Notes: generated by a model from the letters alone, not told the origin. A DNA stretch of 6,733 nt from Phycisphaerales bacterium (GCA_029260335.1 JAJDDL010000457.1:1-6733); one strand, 5' to 3'. Positions 1-6,112 are shown, numbered from the stretch's first letter. Numbers and translations are program-made.

Positions 1-67
1 CCCCGCAGTAGGGCCCGCCACGCGCGTGCGATCAAATGCAGAACAACGCGACCAGGCGCGATGCCCC

Positions 68-102
68 AAAAACAAAAACGCCCCTGGCGATACGCCAAGG
101 GC
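68..102 (-). terminator. Rho-independent terminator of tRNA-Asp
   Basis: Read on the minus strand, bases 102-80 form a 10-bp GC-rich stem (80-89 with 93-102, one G-U wobble at 84/98) closed by a three-base loop at 90-92. After one unpaired base comes a T-rich tail, TTTTTGTTTTT (78-68). It starts 11 bases past the 3' end of the tRNA, which fits a factor-independent terminator for that gene. On the plus strand the wobble becomes a C-A mismatch and only four T follow, so it works best in the minus direction. Confidence 0.85.
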
Positions 103-112
103 CGTTTTCAAG

Positions 113-186
<74 letters not shown>

Positions 187-196
187 GAGATGTCAT

Positions 197-216
197 GTCG
201 TTGATCGTCCAACGAC
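197..216 (-). other. Hairpin in the pre-tRNA-Asp 5' leader
   Basis: GTCGTTG (197-203) and CAACGAC (210-216) are perfect 7-bp inverted repeats separated by six bases. The predicted transcript start falls at the outer edge of this hairpin, so nearly all of the precursor leader upstream of the mature tRNA 5' end (186) would be folded. RNase P must remove this leader. The rest of the 187-348 gap shows no supported gene and no clear terminator for the upstream small gene. Confidence 0.45.
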
Positions 217-222
217 GGGCTA

Positions 223-250
223 AAGATACGCAGAACCCCAAACACGTCAA
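223..250 (-). promoter_or_regulatory. Probable sigma-70-type promoter for tRNA-Asp
   Basis: On the minus strand a -35 hexamer TTGACG (250-245, five of six consensus bases) is followed after 16 bases by TATCTT (228-223, four of six). Transcription would start near 216, giving a pre-tRNA leader of about 30 bases. This is the best promoter match in the gap between the small membrane protein gene and the tRNA. It rests on motif match and position only; read-through from upstream is also possible. Confidence 0.5.
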
Positions 251-348
251 GTTCCTTGGACCGCAGCGGGTGGCTTTCTGTCGCCATTATCGCCAAGGTT
301 TCTCTATCTCGCCTGGAGAGCAGATTCATCGTGGGTGATCCGACGTGA

Positions 349-555
349 TCAAGACGCGGGCAGTTGCAGAGGGCCGTCGCCGTGGATCTCGTAGGCCTTG
401 CCGTCAGGTCCGATCTTCGAGCCCTGGAGGTAGACGAACACGGTCGCCAATAACAGGACAACGAACGCGAGGAACAGGAGCCCCGTGAAGAGGTCCAGGC
501 TTGGTGCGGCGCTCTGTCGCCCGCCGGGCATCTGCATGCCAAACTGCTGACTCAT
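349..555 (-). CDS. Small single-pass membrane protein, 68 aa, unknown function
   Basis: I do not recognise this protein as a named family. It has a polar, Gln/Met/Gly-rich N terminus (residues 1-20), one strong transmembrane segment (about 22-43, rich in Leu, Val, Phe and Ala) and a short hydrophilic tail containing GPDGKAYEIHGDGP. The ATG start is supported by GGAG eight bases upstream (CTGGAGAATCAGTTATG); the gene ends in TGA. It lies 39 bases after the coiled-coil protein gene with no terminator between them, so the two are probably co-transcribed and may work together at the membrane. The clean ribosome binding site, the well-formed membrane segment and the operon position support a real gene despite its length. 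Topology and function are not shown. Confidence 0.75.
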   Translation of the reverse strand: MSQQFGMQMPGGRQSAAPSLDLFTGLLFLAFVVLLLATVFVYLQGSKIGPDGKAYEIHGDGPLQLPAS

Positions 556-594
556 AACTGATTCTCCAGCGACCGAGGGCCGCGAGATTGGCTC

Positions 595-1407
595 TTACTG
601 AATCTCGACCCGATCGCCACGCTGCACGGTCTCGCCCAGGATCAACTCGGCGGTCGAGACGTTCAGGTCGCTTGTCATCGTCCGAAGGCGTGCGACAAAG
701 TTGTTGTTGCGTGTGGCCCGCAGGATCGTGCCGGGGCTCACGCCATCGTTGGTGCCGAGGTTGACTTCGACGAGGGTCCGGTCGCTGCCGGTATCGACTG
801 CAACATCACGAACCTGGCCCTGGACCGGACCGGTGCGGGGCGTGTTGCCGGCGCTGCCGATCTGGGTGGAGGCCTGAATCTGCCGAATCTGGATCTCCAA
901 CTGGCGGACGGTCGCGCCGAGCACAGCGCTGCGGCTCTGCTCGTCGTTCAGACTGTCAGCGAGCTCGATCAGCTCGTTGTTCTGACGGACAAAGCGATCA
1001 CGCAGGTCGTCGTTCTCATTGGTGAGCGTGCTGGTGAGCTGCACGAATGTCTCGACGCTCGTTGCCAGGTTGCCCAGCTCGCCCTGGATCGCGGCCCGAG
1101 CACGCTCGGCCTGGACCTTATCGCCCTCGACCTTGGCAAGCTCAACCTGCAAGCCACGGACCGTATCCAGCGCGTCGTTCAGCTTGGCGTTGAGATCCTG
1201 GATCATGTCGTTGCGAGCCTCGAGCTGCGTGCTCCACTCGCCACCTTGAAGATCCAGCGCAGCCTTTGCAGACGACCTCGCCGCTTGCTCGGTCCGCAGT
1301 TGGTCCACGATTTTGTCGGCATTGACCGCATAGGCCATGGTGAGTGTCGCCAGGGCAACACTCGCCAAAGCCGTGAGGGCCACAAGCACCTTTGTCAGCA
1401 CATGCAC
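595..1407 (-). CDS. Membrane-anchored or secreted coiled-coil protein with C-terminal beta domain, 270 aa
   Basis: No named family is recognised. Residues 6-28 form a hydrophobic N-terminal segment (VLVALTALASVALATLTMAY) that could be a membrane anchor or a signal peptide; a possible cleavage site follows Ala27 or Ala30. Residues about 31-180 are rich in charged and Gln/Asn residues with heptad-like hydrophobic spacing, which indicates a long coiled coil. A Gly/Pro/Thr linker (about 183-197) leads to a compact C-terminal domain (198-270) with VEVNLGTNDGVSPGT, TAELILG and QRGDRVEI. This recalls small beta domains seen after coiled coils in cell-envelope proteins such as the MreC and FlgT C-terminal regions, but only by resemblance. 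The start is GTG with GAGGAG seven bases upstream. It heads a probable two-gene unit with the 68-aa membrane protein. A role as an extracytoplasmic scaffold is an inference. Confidence 0.85.
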   Translation of the reverse strand: MHVLTKVLVALTALASVALATLTMAYAVNADKIVDQLRTEQAARSSAKAALDLQGGEWSTQLEARNDMIQDLNAKLNDALDTVRGLQVELAKVEGDKVQAERARAAIQGELGNLATSVETFVQLTSTLTNENDDLRDRFVRQNNELIELADSLNDEQSRSAVLGATVRQLEIQIRQIQASTQIGSAGNTPRTGPVQGQVRDVAVDTGSDRTLVEVNLGTNDGVSPGTILRATRNNNFVARLRTMTSDLNVSTAELILGETVQRGDRVEIQ

Positions 1408-1539
1408 CGATTCGCTCCTCGTCTAGTCAGCTCACCCCTGAAAGTGGGGCAACAGGTTGGTGGCAGGCATTCCGGGCTCCGCAGTTCCGGAAATGGCCGG
1501 TGGGGCCGACATGATAGCCCCGGAACCGCCCTCATTCAC

Positions 1540-1567
1540 ACAATACTTTGCCTAGCTTGGGTGCCAA
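1540..1567 (-). promoter_or_regulatory. Candidate promoter for the coiled-coil/small membrane protein unit
   Basis: On the minus strand TTGGCA (1567-1562, five of six to the -35 consensus) is followed after 16 bases by TATTGT (1545-1540, four of six). A start near 1533 would leave a leader of about 125 bases before the GTG at 1407. The -35 hexamer lies inside the perfect inverted repeat at 1554-1570. The 1408-1714 gap holds no supported gene, which is what one expects if a new transcription unit begins here. Confidence 0.4.
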
Positions 1568-1570
1568 GCT
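1554..1570. repeat. 17-base inverted repeat over the -35 element (possible operator)
   Basis: AGCTTGG (1554-1560) and CCAAGCT (1564-1570) are perfect 7-bp arms around a three-base centre. No run of T follows on either strand, so it does not look like a terminator. It covers the -35 hexamer of the candidate promoter, a position typical of repressor operators. No binding protein can be named. It could also be a chance dyad. Confidence 0.35.
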
Positions 1571-1714
1571 CCACAATGGGACCTTGCCCCGTCTTTTCCC
1601 TCGACCCATCGTACACGATCCGTGCCAGTCTTTGCCAGCTGGTTGCCTTCTCGGCCGACACGGACAGAGACGACCGCACGTTGCGGACCTCTCAGGAGTC
1701 CCTACGACGTGTTG

Positions 1715-2815
1715 CTAGGGGCGGATCCCGGCAAAGTCGCCAGAGATCGAAGCTCGCAGAATCCCCGAACCGGCCGCGACCTGAACCAGGGGGTTGCGGT
1801 CATTGAGCATCTGGCGGAGAATCTCCACCTCGGCGGACCGGCCGATCTGGCCCCGAAGAATGGCGACCTGGGCACGCAAGAGCGGGCTTGGGTTATGGGC
1901 GTATTCAAGGGCCAACTCGGACAATCTCTCGGCATCGCCCGGCCCGAATCCGCCGAGCCTGGCGAGGGCCACGCCCGCGCCGAGTCTGATCTCGGCGGGC
2001 ATCGCCATGCCCTGTTCATCCCGATAGGCGATCAGGTTCTTCAGCTCAGGCGCTGATTTGCGACTTTGGATCTCCCCCAGGATCTGGGTTGCGAGGGCGG
2101 TTGCTTCGAGATCTTCGGGTCTGGAAACGAACAACGCCGCGACCAGAATATCCCGTTGTCCCTCATCACCCAGCTTGGCCAGTGCCTCGGCGATTTGTAG
2201 CTGCAATAGGCGGTATTGGGCGTCGCTGGCTCGTCCAGCCCCTTGGGCGGCGGCGTGTCGGAGCAGAGCCGTACTGGACGCATTTCCCAGCTCACCAAGC
2301 ACGAACGCGGCTTGTGCCCGCACTCGAATGGACTCGTGCTTGAGCAGAAAATATGCCAGCTCTTCGGTGTGGCGTTCGTCGTCGCACGCGCTCTGGGCGA
2401 AAATCGCAGCGAGCCGGGCGAACGGTGAGGGGTCGTGGAGCAAAGGCTCACAGAGTGGCGCAAGTTCACACGAACGGGTCTTGCCGACGGTCATCGCCGC
2501 GACCGTCCGGACACCTGCGTTCTCATCGCCCAAGGCCACGGGCAGGATCGCATCCAGACGCGAGGGAACGATGCTCAACGCCTCGATCGCATTGGCGCGG
2601 ACCTGGGCGTTCTCGTGGTTGGTGAGTCTGGTCAGGAGGATGATCGTGTCTTCACGCAGGACAGACCTGGACACCTCGTTCGACTGAGTTGGCGGAGGCT
2701 GGACCTGGGCGCTCTCGCGCTGCTTTCTGGTGCCTGAGCACGCCGAGAGGGCGATGAGGCTCGCTGAGAATCCGATAACTGCGCCTGTCACTCTCCGGGT
2801 CGCCTGATTGGTCAC
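1715..2815 (-). CDS. HEAT-repeat lipoprotein, 366 aa
   Basis: The N terminus is a lipoprotein signal peptide: Arg7-Arg8, a hydrophobic stretch (about 9-23) and the lipobox Leu23-Ser24-Ala25-Cys26. Cys26 would become the lipidated first residue of the mature protein. A Pro/Gln/Ser-rich linker (27-50) follows. From about 52 to 355 the protein is a chain of HEAT-like alpha-helical repeats, seen in elements such as QVRANAIEALS, GVRTVAAMTVG, RVRAQAAFVLGELG, QIAEALAKLGDE and LVQVAAGSGILR. Such repeats form a curved solenoid used for protein-protein contact; no enzyme motif is visible. The GTG start overlaps the lnt stop (GTGA), with a strong AAGGAG seven bases upstream, so translation is probably coupled to lnt. 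The protein is a predicted substrate of its operon partner Lnt. It is likely held on the outer face of the inner membrane or sent to the outer membrane. The partner it binds is unknown. Confidence 0.9.
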   Translation of the reverse strand: MTNQATRRVTGAVIGFSASLIALSACSGTRKQRESAQVQPPPTQSNEVSRSVLREDTIILLTRLTNHENAQVRANAIEALSIVPSRLDAILPVALGDENAGVRTVAAMTVGKTRSCELAPLCEPLLHDPSPFARLAAIFAQSACDDERHTEELAYFLLKHESIRVRAQAAFVLGELGNASSTALLRHAAAQGAGRASDAQYRLLQLQIAEALAKLGDEGQRDILVAALFVSRPEDLEATALATQILGEIQSRKSAPELKNLIAYRDEQGMAMPAEIRLGAGVALARLGGFGPGDAERLSELALEYAHNPSPLLRAQVAILRGQIGRSAEVEILRQMLNDRNPLVQVAAGSGILRASISGDFAGIRP

Positions 2816-4545
2816 GAGCGGTCTCCTTGGTTCGTCTCTGAGCGCTCAGCATCGGTCGTTTTGCCCCGCTGATCCCGCAAGTACGTGGTAGTGAGCAGAA
2901 GGATCGCCCCAATCAGAGCAATCCAGGGCACCAGGTGGCCGATTCGGGCAAATAGCGGCACTCCTTGGCTCACAGGAGCTTCCACGATCAGGTAGTTCCG
3001 TTCTCTGACCGGCATCCGATGGACGACCGTGCCGTCGATATCGATTAGGCAGGAGATCCCCGTGTTGGCAGCGCGTGCCATGGGGGTCGCGAGTTCAACG
3101 CATCGCCAGCGGGCGTTGAGCAGGTGCAGCCGCCTGCCGGTATCAGAGTTGCCGAACCAGCCGTCGTTGGTCATGTTGATCATGACCTCGGCTCTGCGCA
3201 CTTGTTCTTCGAACACCAGCCGTCGGCAGACGCCGGGCATGGTTGCCTCGAAGCAGATCGGCGTGACAACGCGCACGTCAGGAGCGATCTCGAATCGCAC
3301 AGGAGCTTGGCCCGCGGCGAGATCAAACAGCATGCCCTTGGCGCCGAAGTTGAGGAGTGTCTGCTCGAGCCAGGGCCAACTGGAGATGTAGGGCATGACC
3401 TCGCCGAAGGGAGTGAGGAAGATCTTGTCGTAGCGCGCGCTCTCGCGGCCATTGTCCAGAAGAAGAGCGCTGTTGAATCGGGCGTCACTCTTCCAATCGA
3501 TCGTGTCGCCAATGACTTGAAACGAGAGTCCGTTGTTTGCGACAACCCCTACAAGCAGTGGAGGGGTCACTGCACGCTCGAGATCAATCGCGGCTTGTGC
3601 GAAGGCGAGCTCGGTTTGGCGAAAGCCGGCCGCAGCATCAGAAACCGACGCGAGCGCGTCGAGTGAATGTGCATCCAGGAATCGCCCGGGGAACATGGTC
3701 TCGGGCCAGACAATCAGGCTCGGTGTGCGATCGCCGATCTGTTCGCCCGCGGCCCGGGTCATCCGATCGAGTTCGACCATGGATTCCACGCGGGAGTCGA
3801 TGGGCCATGCGCCGCGCACGCTCTGTGGTACGTTGGTCTGCACCAATCCGATGGTCAGGGTGCGGTTGGGATCGGTGCCGCCGCCGGCTGGGATGAGAGC
3901 CATCGCAGTCCAGATCACAGCGGTACCTAAGAGCACGATCAAGGACTGTTTTCGAGTGCCAATGAAGAGTTCCAGGATGCCAGTACAGACCGTGACACAG
4001 AGGAAGCTCACGAAGTAGGTACCGAACCAACGTGCCGGCATGGCCAGCGGCGCGAACTCGATGAGCGGGTGACCAGCGAGGAGCCAAGGGTAGCCGTCAA
4101 AGAGCAGTGAGCCTCGAAGAAACTCGATCGCCATCCAGAGCGAGCCAGCGAAGAGCCACACCGGGCGTTTGGACCATCGTCGTCGCACGCGTGTCAGCGC
4201 CCAGACAAACAGGGCGGGATACGCAGAAAGGACCAGGCCCATGGGCACCAGACCGAGAGCGCTCATCTGCGCCACCCATTGATGCTCAAACAACCACATG
4301 GGAAGCGTGAAGAGGCCGGCCAGCAAGCCGGTGCGCAGGGGAGATCGGTTGTGATCGGCTGCGCGAGTTGCGATCCAGATCAGGGGCAACGGCGCGAACA
4401 TGGCAAGAGGCCATGCGCCGACGCCTGGAAACGCGAGGATGGTGATGAGGCCGTAGAGCAATCCCGCGCTCAACGCTTCGATGCGAGCGCGCATGCGAGA
4501 GGGGCTATCTGTCTGTTGGTTCGCTTGCGGCGTGCCTGCCATCAC
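2812..4545 (-). CDS. lnt: Apolipoprotein N-acyltransferase
   Basis: Lnt is an inner-membrane enzyme that transfers a fatty acyl chain from a phospholipid to the free amino group of the diacylglyceryl-cysteine of lipoproteins, the last step of their maturation. The 577 residues show several hydrophobic membrane segments in the first ~220 positions, a nitrilase-like domain (about 230-525) and a last transmembrane segment (about 535-553) with a charged tail. The catalytic triad is visible: Glu282 (IVWPETMFPGRF), Lys374 (RYDKIFLTPFGE) and Cys431 (TPICFEATMPG). The supporting Glu382 and Glu433 sit at the same spacings as in E. coli Lnt, and Trp247 follows NVPQSVRGA as expected. The length is somewhat above the usual ~510-540. 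The GTG start at 4545 overlaps the accD stop (GTGA); an ATG one codon later (4542) is an equal alternative, and neither has a clear Shine-Dalgarno, which fits coupled translation. Confidence 0.95.
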   Translation of the reverse strand: MMAGTPQANQQTDSPSRMRARIEALSAGLLYGLITILAFPGVGAWPLAMFAPLPLIWIATRAADHNRSPLRTGLLAGLFTLPMWLFEHQWVAQMSALGLVPMGLVLSAYPALFVWALTRVRRRWSKRPVWLFAGSLWMAIEFLRGSLLFDGYPWLLAGHPLIEFAPLAMPARWFGTYFVSFLCVTVCTGILELFIGTRKQSLIVLLGTAVIWTAMALIPAGGGTDPNRTLTIGLVQTNVPQSVRGAWPIDSRVESMVELDRMTRAAGEQIGDRTPSLIVWPETMFPGRFLDAHSLDALASVSDAAAGFRQTELAFAQAAIDLERAVTPPLLVGVVANNGLSFQVIGDTIDWKSDARFNSALLLDNGRESARYDKIFLTPFGEVMPYISSWPWLEQTLLNFGAKGMLFDLAAGQAPVRFEIAPDVRVVTPICFEATMPGVCRRLVFEEQVRRAEVMINMTNDGWFGNSDTGRRLHLLNARWRCVELATPMARAANTGISCLIDIDGTVVHRMPVRERNYLIVEAPVSQGVPLFARIGHLVPWIALIGAILLLTTTYLRDQRGKTTDAERSETNQGDRS

Positions 4546-5387
4546 CGAGCATAGTCGATGATTCGAGCTATTTCGGTTCGAAGCTGATCGCGCGGTGCGA
4601 CTCGATCAATGAGTCCGGCGTCGAGCAGGAACTCGCTGCGCTGGAACCCCTCGGGGAGTTCCTGGCGGATCGTCTGCTGGATCACGCGCGGGCCGGCGAA
4701 TCCGATCAACGCGTTGGGCTCGGCGATGATGACATCTCCCAGCATCGCGAACGACGCGGTCACGCCGCCGGTGGTGGGATCGGTCAGGATGCTGATATAG
4801 ACGCCCCCGGCGTCATCAAAGCGGGCTAGCGCCGCAGAGGTCTTGGCCATCTGCATCAGGCTCAGGCCCGACTCTTGCATGCGAGCCCCGCCCGAGCCGC
4901 TGACGATGATCAACGGCAGGTTTCGTTCGGTAGCGTGCTCGATCGTGCGGGTGATGACCTCGCCCACGACACTGCCCATCGAACCCATCATGAAGCGCAG
5001 GTCCAGACAGCACAGAGCCGCGGGGCGTCCCTTGATGAACGCCTCGCCCGCCATCGCGGCGTCCGGACGGCCCGATCGCATCTGCTCGGCCGCGAGCCGA
5101 TCTTCGTATTTGCGCAGGTCCTCGAACTTGAGAGGATCCGCGGGCATGAGCTCGGTGAACATAGGCACAAATGTGCCGGCGTCGGTGAGTTGCTCGACAC
5201 GCTCGGTGGCGCCGACGCGGAAGTGGTGCTGGCACTCCGGGCAGACATGCAGGTTCTGCTCCACCTGGCGCCGGTAGATCATCTGCCCGCAGTCCTTGCC
5301 GGGGCAGCGCATCCAAAGCCCCTCGGGGATTGCGTTGCGCCTGGCGGGCTTGACGTCCGCCCATGTTCGGCTCACAGCCTTGGTCAT
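4542..5387 (-). CDS. accD: Acetyl-CoA carboxylase carboxyltransferase subunit beta
   Basis: AccD pairs with AccA to form the carboxyltransferase that moves the carboxyl group from carboxybiotin to acetyl-CoA, making malonyl-CoA, the first committed step of fatty acid synthesis. The 281 residues are the normal family length. The N-terminal zinc ribbon has Cys28, Cys33, Cys49 and Cys52; the first knuckle is C-x4-C rather than the usual C-x2-C. The crotonase-fold core carries the signature SGSGGARMQES (163-173), TDPTTGGVTASFAMLGD (202-218) and IGFAGPRVIQQT, which shape the acyl-CoA site and oxyanion hole. The ATG start is preceded by GAGG at eight bases. The gene begins 21 bases after the phosphatase-fold gene and overlaps lnt by four bases. 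In E. coli the AccD zinc ribbon also binds acc mRNA; whether that holds here is unknown. accA is not in this window. Confidence 0.97.
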   Translation of the reverse strand: MTKAVSRTWADVKPARRNAIPEGLWMRCPGKDCGQMIYRRQVEQNLHVCPECQHHFRVGATERVEQLTDAGTFVPMFTELMPADPLKFEDLRKYEDRLAAEQMRSGRPDAAMAGEAFIKGRPAALCCLDLRFMMGSMGSVVGEVITRTIEHATERNLPLIIVSGSGGARMQESGLSLMQMAKTSAALARFDDAGGVYISILTDPTTGGVTASFAMLGDVIIAEPNALIGFAGPRVIQQTIRQELPEGFQRSEFLLDAGLIDRVAPRDQLRTEIARIIDYAR

Positions 5388-5408
5388 ATGCAGGTCCTCG
5401 CCATGGGC

Positions 5409-6029
5409 TTAGGCAGCCCCGGCTCGGCACGTGGCGCGGAGTTCTCTCACGCGCTCGCACCAGACAGTCTTCCATTCGAATCCGCCGGGCGTCTGTTCCT
5501 CATCTTTCTCGGCGCTGGCCGAGAGCAAGGCCTCGTTCGCGATCGCCGCGGCCATGGGCCGGAGCACGAACGCGATCTTCTGGCCGCCCGTGCGAGCCTT
5601 CTCCATGAGTTTGCAAATCTCTGAAACGATCCGTTCGCGGGCCTCGTCAAAGGGCTCACCCTCAGGGGGAACAACATTGACAGGTCCGTCGCACCATTGC
5701 TTGTACGCCTTGGAGTGGCGTTCGGCGAGATCTTCGCGCCTCTGGCCTTCCCATAAGCCCAGGCTCACCTCGCGAAGCGACTCAATAACTTTCTTGCGTG
5801 CCCCGAATCGCTTGGCGACGATTTCCGCCGCGTCTCTGCTGCCCTCGTCTGGGCTGCAATACACGGTGTCGAGCTTCTCGCCTGAGAGCAATTCCAAAGA
5901 CTCTGCAAAGACATCCCGGCCGGACTCGCTCATCGCGAGGTCGGTCGCGCCGCACAGACGGCCCTCATCCTCCCACGAGGTGCTCCCGGTTGTCGCCAAG
6001 AGCACTGTGATCGCACTCGCGTCGGCCAT
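5409..6029 (-). CDS. Histidine-phosphatase-fold protein lacking catalytic residues, 206 aa
   Basis: The layout follows the histidine phosphatase (phosphoglycerate mutase-like) family. A first strand ends in LLATTGST (10-17). GRLCGATDLAMSESGR (23-38) matches the usual G-rixG-xxDxpLtexGr stretch. VYCSPDEGSRDAAEI (56-70) matches ySsplxRaxqTAe. LREVSLGLWEGQ (85-96) matches lxExxfGxwEG, and a late strand IAFVLRPMAAAI (152-163) stands where vxVsHG belongs. Active members need an RHG motif, an Arg in SPLxR and a second His. Here these positions read Thr13-Thr14-Gly15, Gly63 and Arg157, so all four phosphate-pocket residues are replaced, while the acidic Glu87 and the WEG turn remain. The frame is intact with a strong AAGGAG five bases before ATG, which argues against a decaying gene. 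It is first in the accD-lnt-HEAT operon. It may be a pseudoenzyme with a binding or regulatory role; substrate and partner are unknown. Confidence 0.8.
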   Translation of the reverse strand: MADASAITVLLATTGSTSWEDEGRLCGATDLAMSESGRDVFAESLELLSGEKLDTVYCSPDEGSRDAAEIVAKRFGARKKVIESLREVSLGLWEGQRREDLAERHSKAYKQWCDGPVNVVPPEGEPFDEARERIVSEICKLMEKARTGGQKIAFVLRPMAAAIANEALLSASAEKDEEQTPGGFEWKTVWCERVRELRATCRAGAA

Positions 6030-6050
6030 TGAAACTCCTTGGGTCCAGCT

Positions 6051-6105
6051 CAGGGTCGGCCTGACGGCCCTGGCATCCCCCTCGGCCCCTCAGTCAAGCG
6101 GGGAG
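6051..6105 (-). other. GC-rich leader hairpins upstream of the operon
   Basis: Two possible stems lie between the promoter region and the ribosome binding site of the phosphatase-fold gene. CCCC (6086-6089) pairs with GGGG (6100-6103) and can be lengthened by CTC/GAG across a two-base bulge. CAGGG (6051-6055) pairs with CCCTG (6068-6072), in competition with GGCC (6058-6061) pairing with GGCC (6066-6069). No T run follows, so these are not intrinsic terminators. They could be leader structure affecting translation or simply the high GC content. Confidence 0.25.
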
Positions 6106-6112
6106 TGTAGCA
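6104..6112 (-). promoter_or_regulatory. Alternative extended -10 promoter element
   Basis: On the minus strand TGCTACACT forms an extended -10 (TGn followed by a four-of-six TATAAT match). No good -35 lies 16-18 bases upstream (CGTTTC or neighbours). A start near 6097 would give a leader of about 70 bases before the ATG at 6029. It is weaker than the promoter at 6180-6207. Confidence 0.25.

Larger units (their letters stand above)
1408..1714. other. 307-base non-coding gap
   Basis: No convincing gene is present here. Besides the promoter and dyad at 1540-1570, there is a small hairpin just downstream of the HEAT gene stop (CCGCA at 1674-1678, TGCGG at 1682-1686). It lacks a T run, so termination of the upstream operon, if it occurs here, is not of the classic intrinsic type. 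The leader part (1408-1533) contains GTTCCGG (1484-1490) facing CCGGAAC (1520-1526), and inside it GGGGC (1502-1506) facing GCCCC (1517-1521). These two pairings overlap and are mutually exclusive. Confidence 0.6.

Noticed and set aside
19..28. Ten-base palindrome CACGCGCGTG near the left edge
   Set aside because: Short GC-only dyads arise often in GC-rich DNA, and with no visible gene context in bases 1-67 nothing supports a function.
1562..1577. A sigma-54 type promoter at the TGGCAC within the 1554-1570 dyad
   Set aside because: The -24-like TGGCAC is present on the minus strand, but the -12 element at the required spacing does not contain the needed GC of TTGC.
1674..1686. Terminator for the HEAT gene at the CCGCA/TGCGG hairpin
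   Set aside because: The stem is only five base pairs and no T run follows on the minus strand.
1246..1806. Plus-strand open frame of 186 codons spanning the 1408-1714 gap
   Set aside because: It overlaps the ends of two well-supported minus-strand genes and has Arg/Gly/Ser-rich composition with no domain. GC-rich DNA gives long antisense frames.
2058..2687. Plus-strand open frame of 209 codons opposite the HEAT gene
   Set aside because: Lies wholly within the HEAT-repeat lipoprotein gene, with Ser/Arg/Ala-rich composition and no recognisable motif.
4875..5624. Plus-strand open frame of 249 codons opposite accD and the phosphatase-fold gene
   Set aside because: It crosses the junction of two real minus-strand genes and shows no domain; its openness follows from codon bias on the other strand.
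5409..6029. The phosphatase-fold gene as a frameshifted or decaying pseudogene
   Set aside because: The frame is open from a strong ribosome binding site to the stop and the scaffold motifs on both sides of each lost residue are in register, so substitution within a maintained gene fits better than decay.
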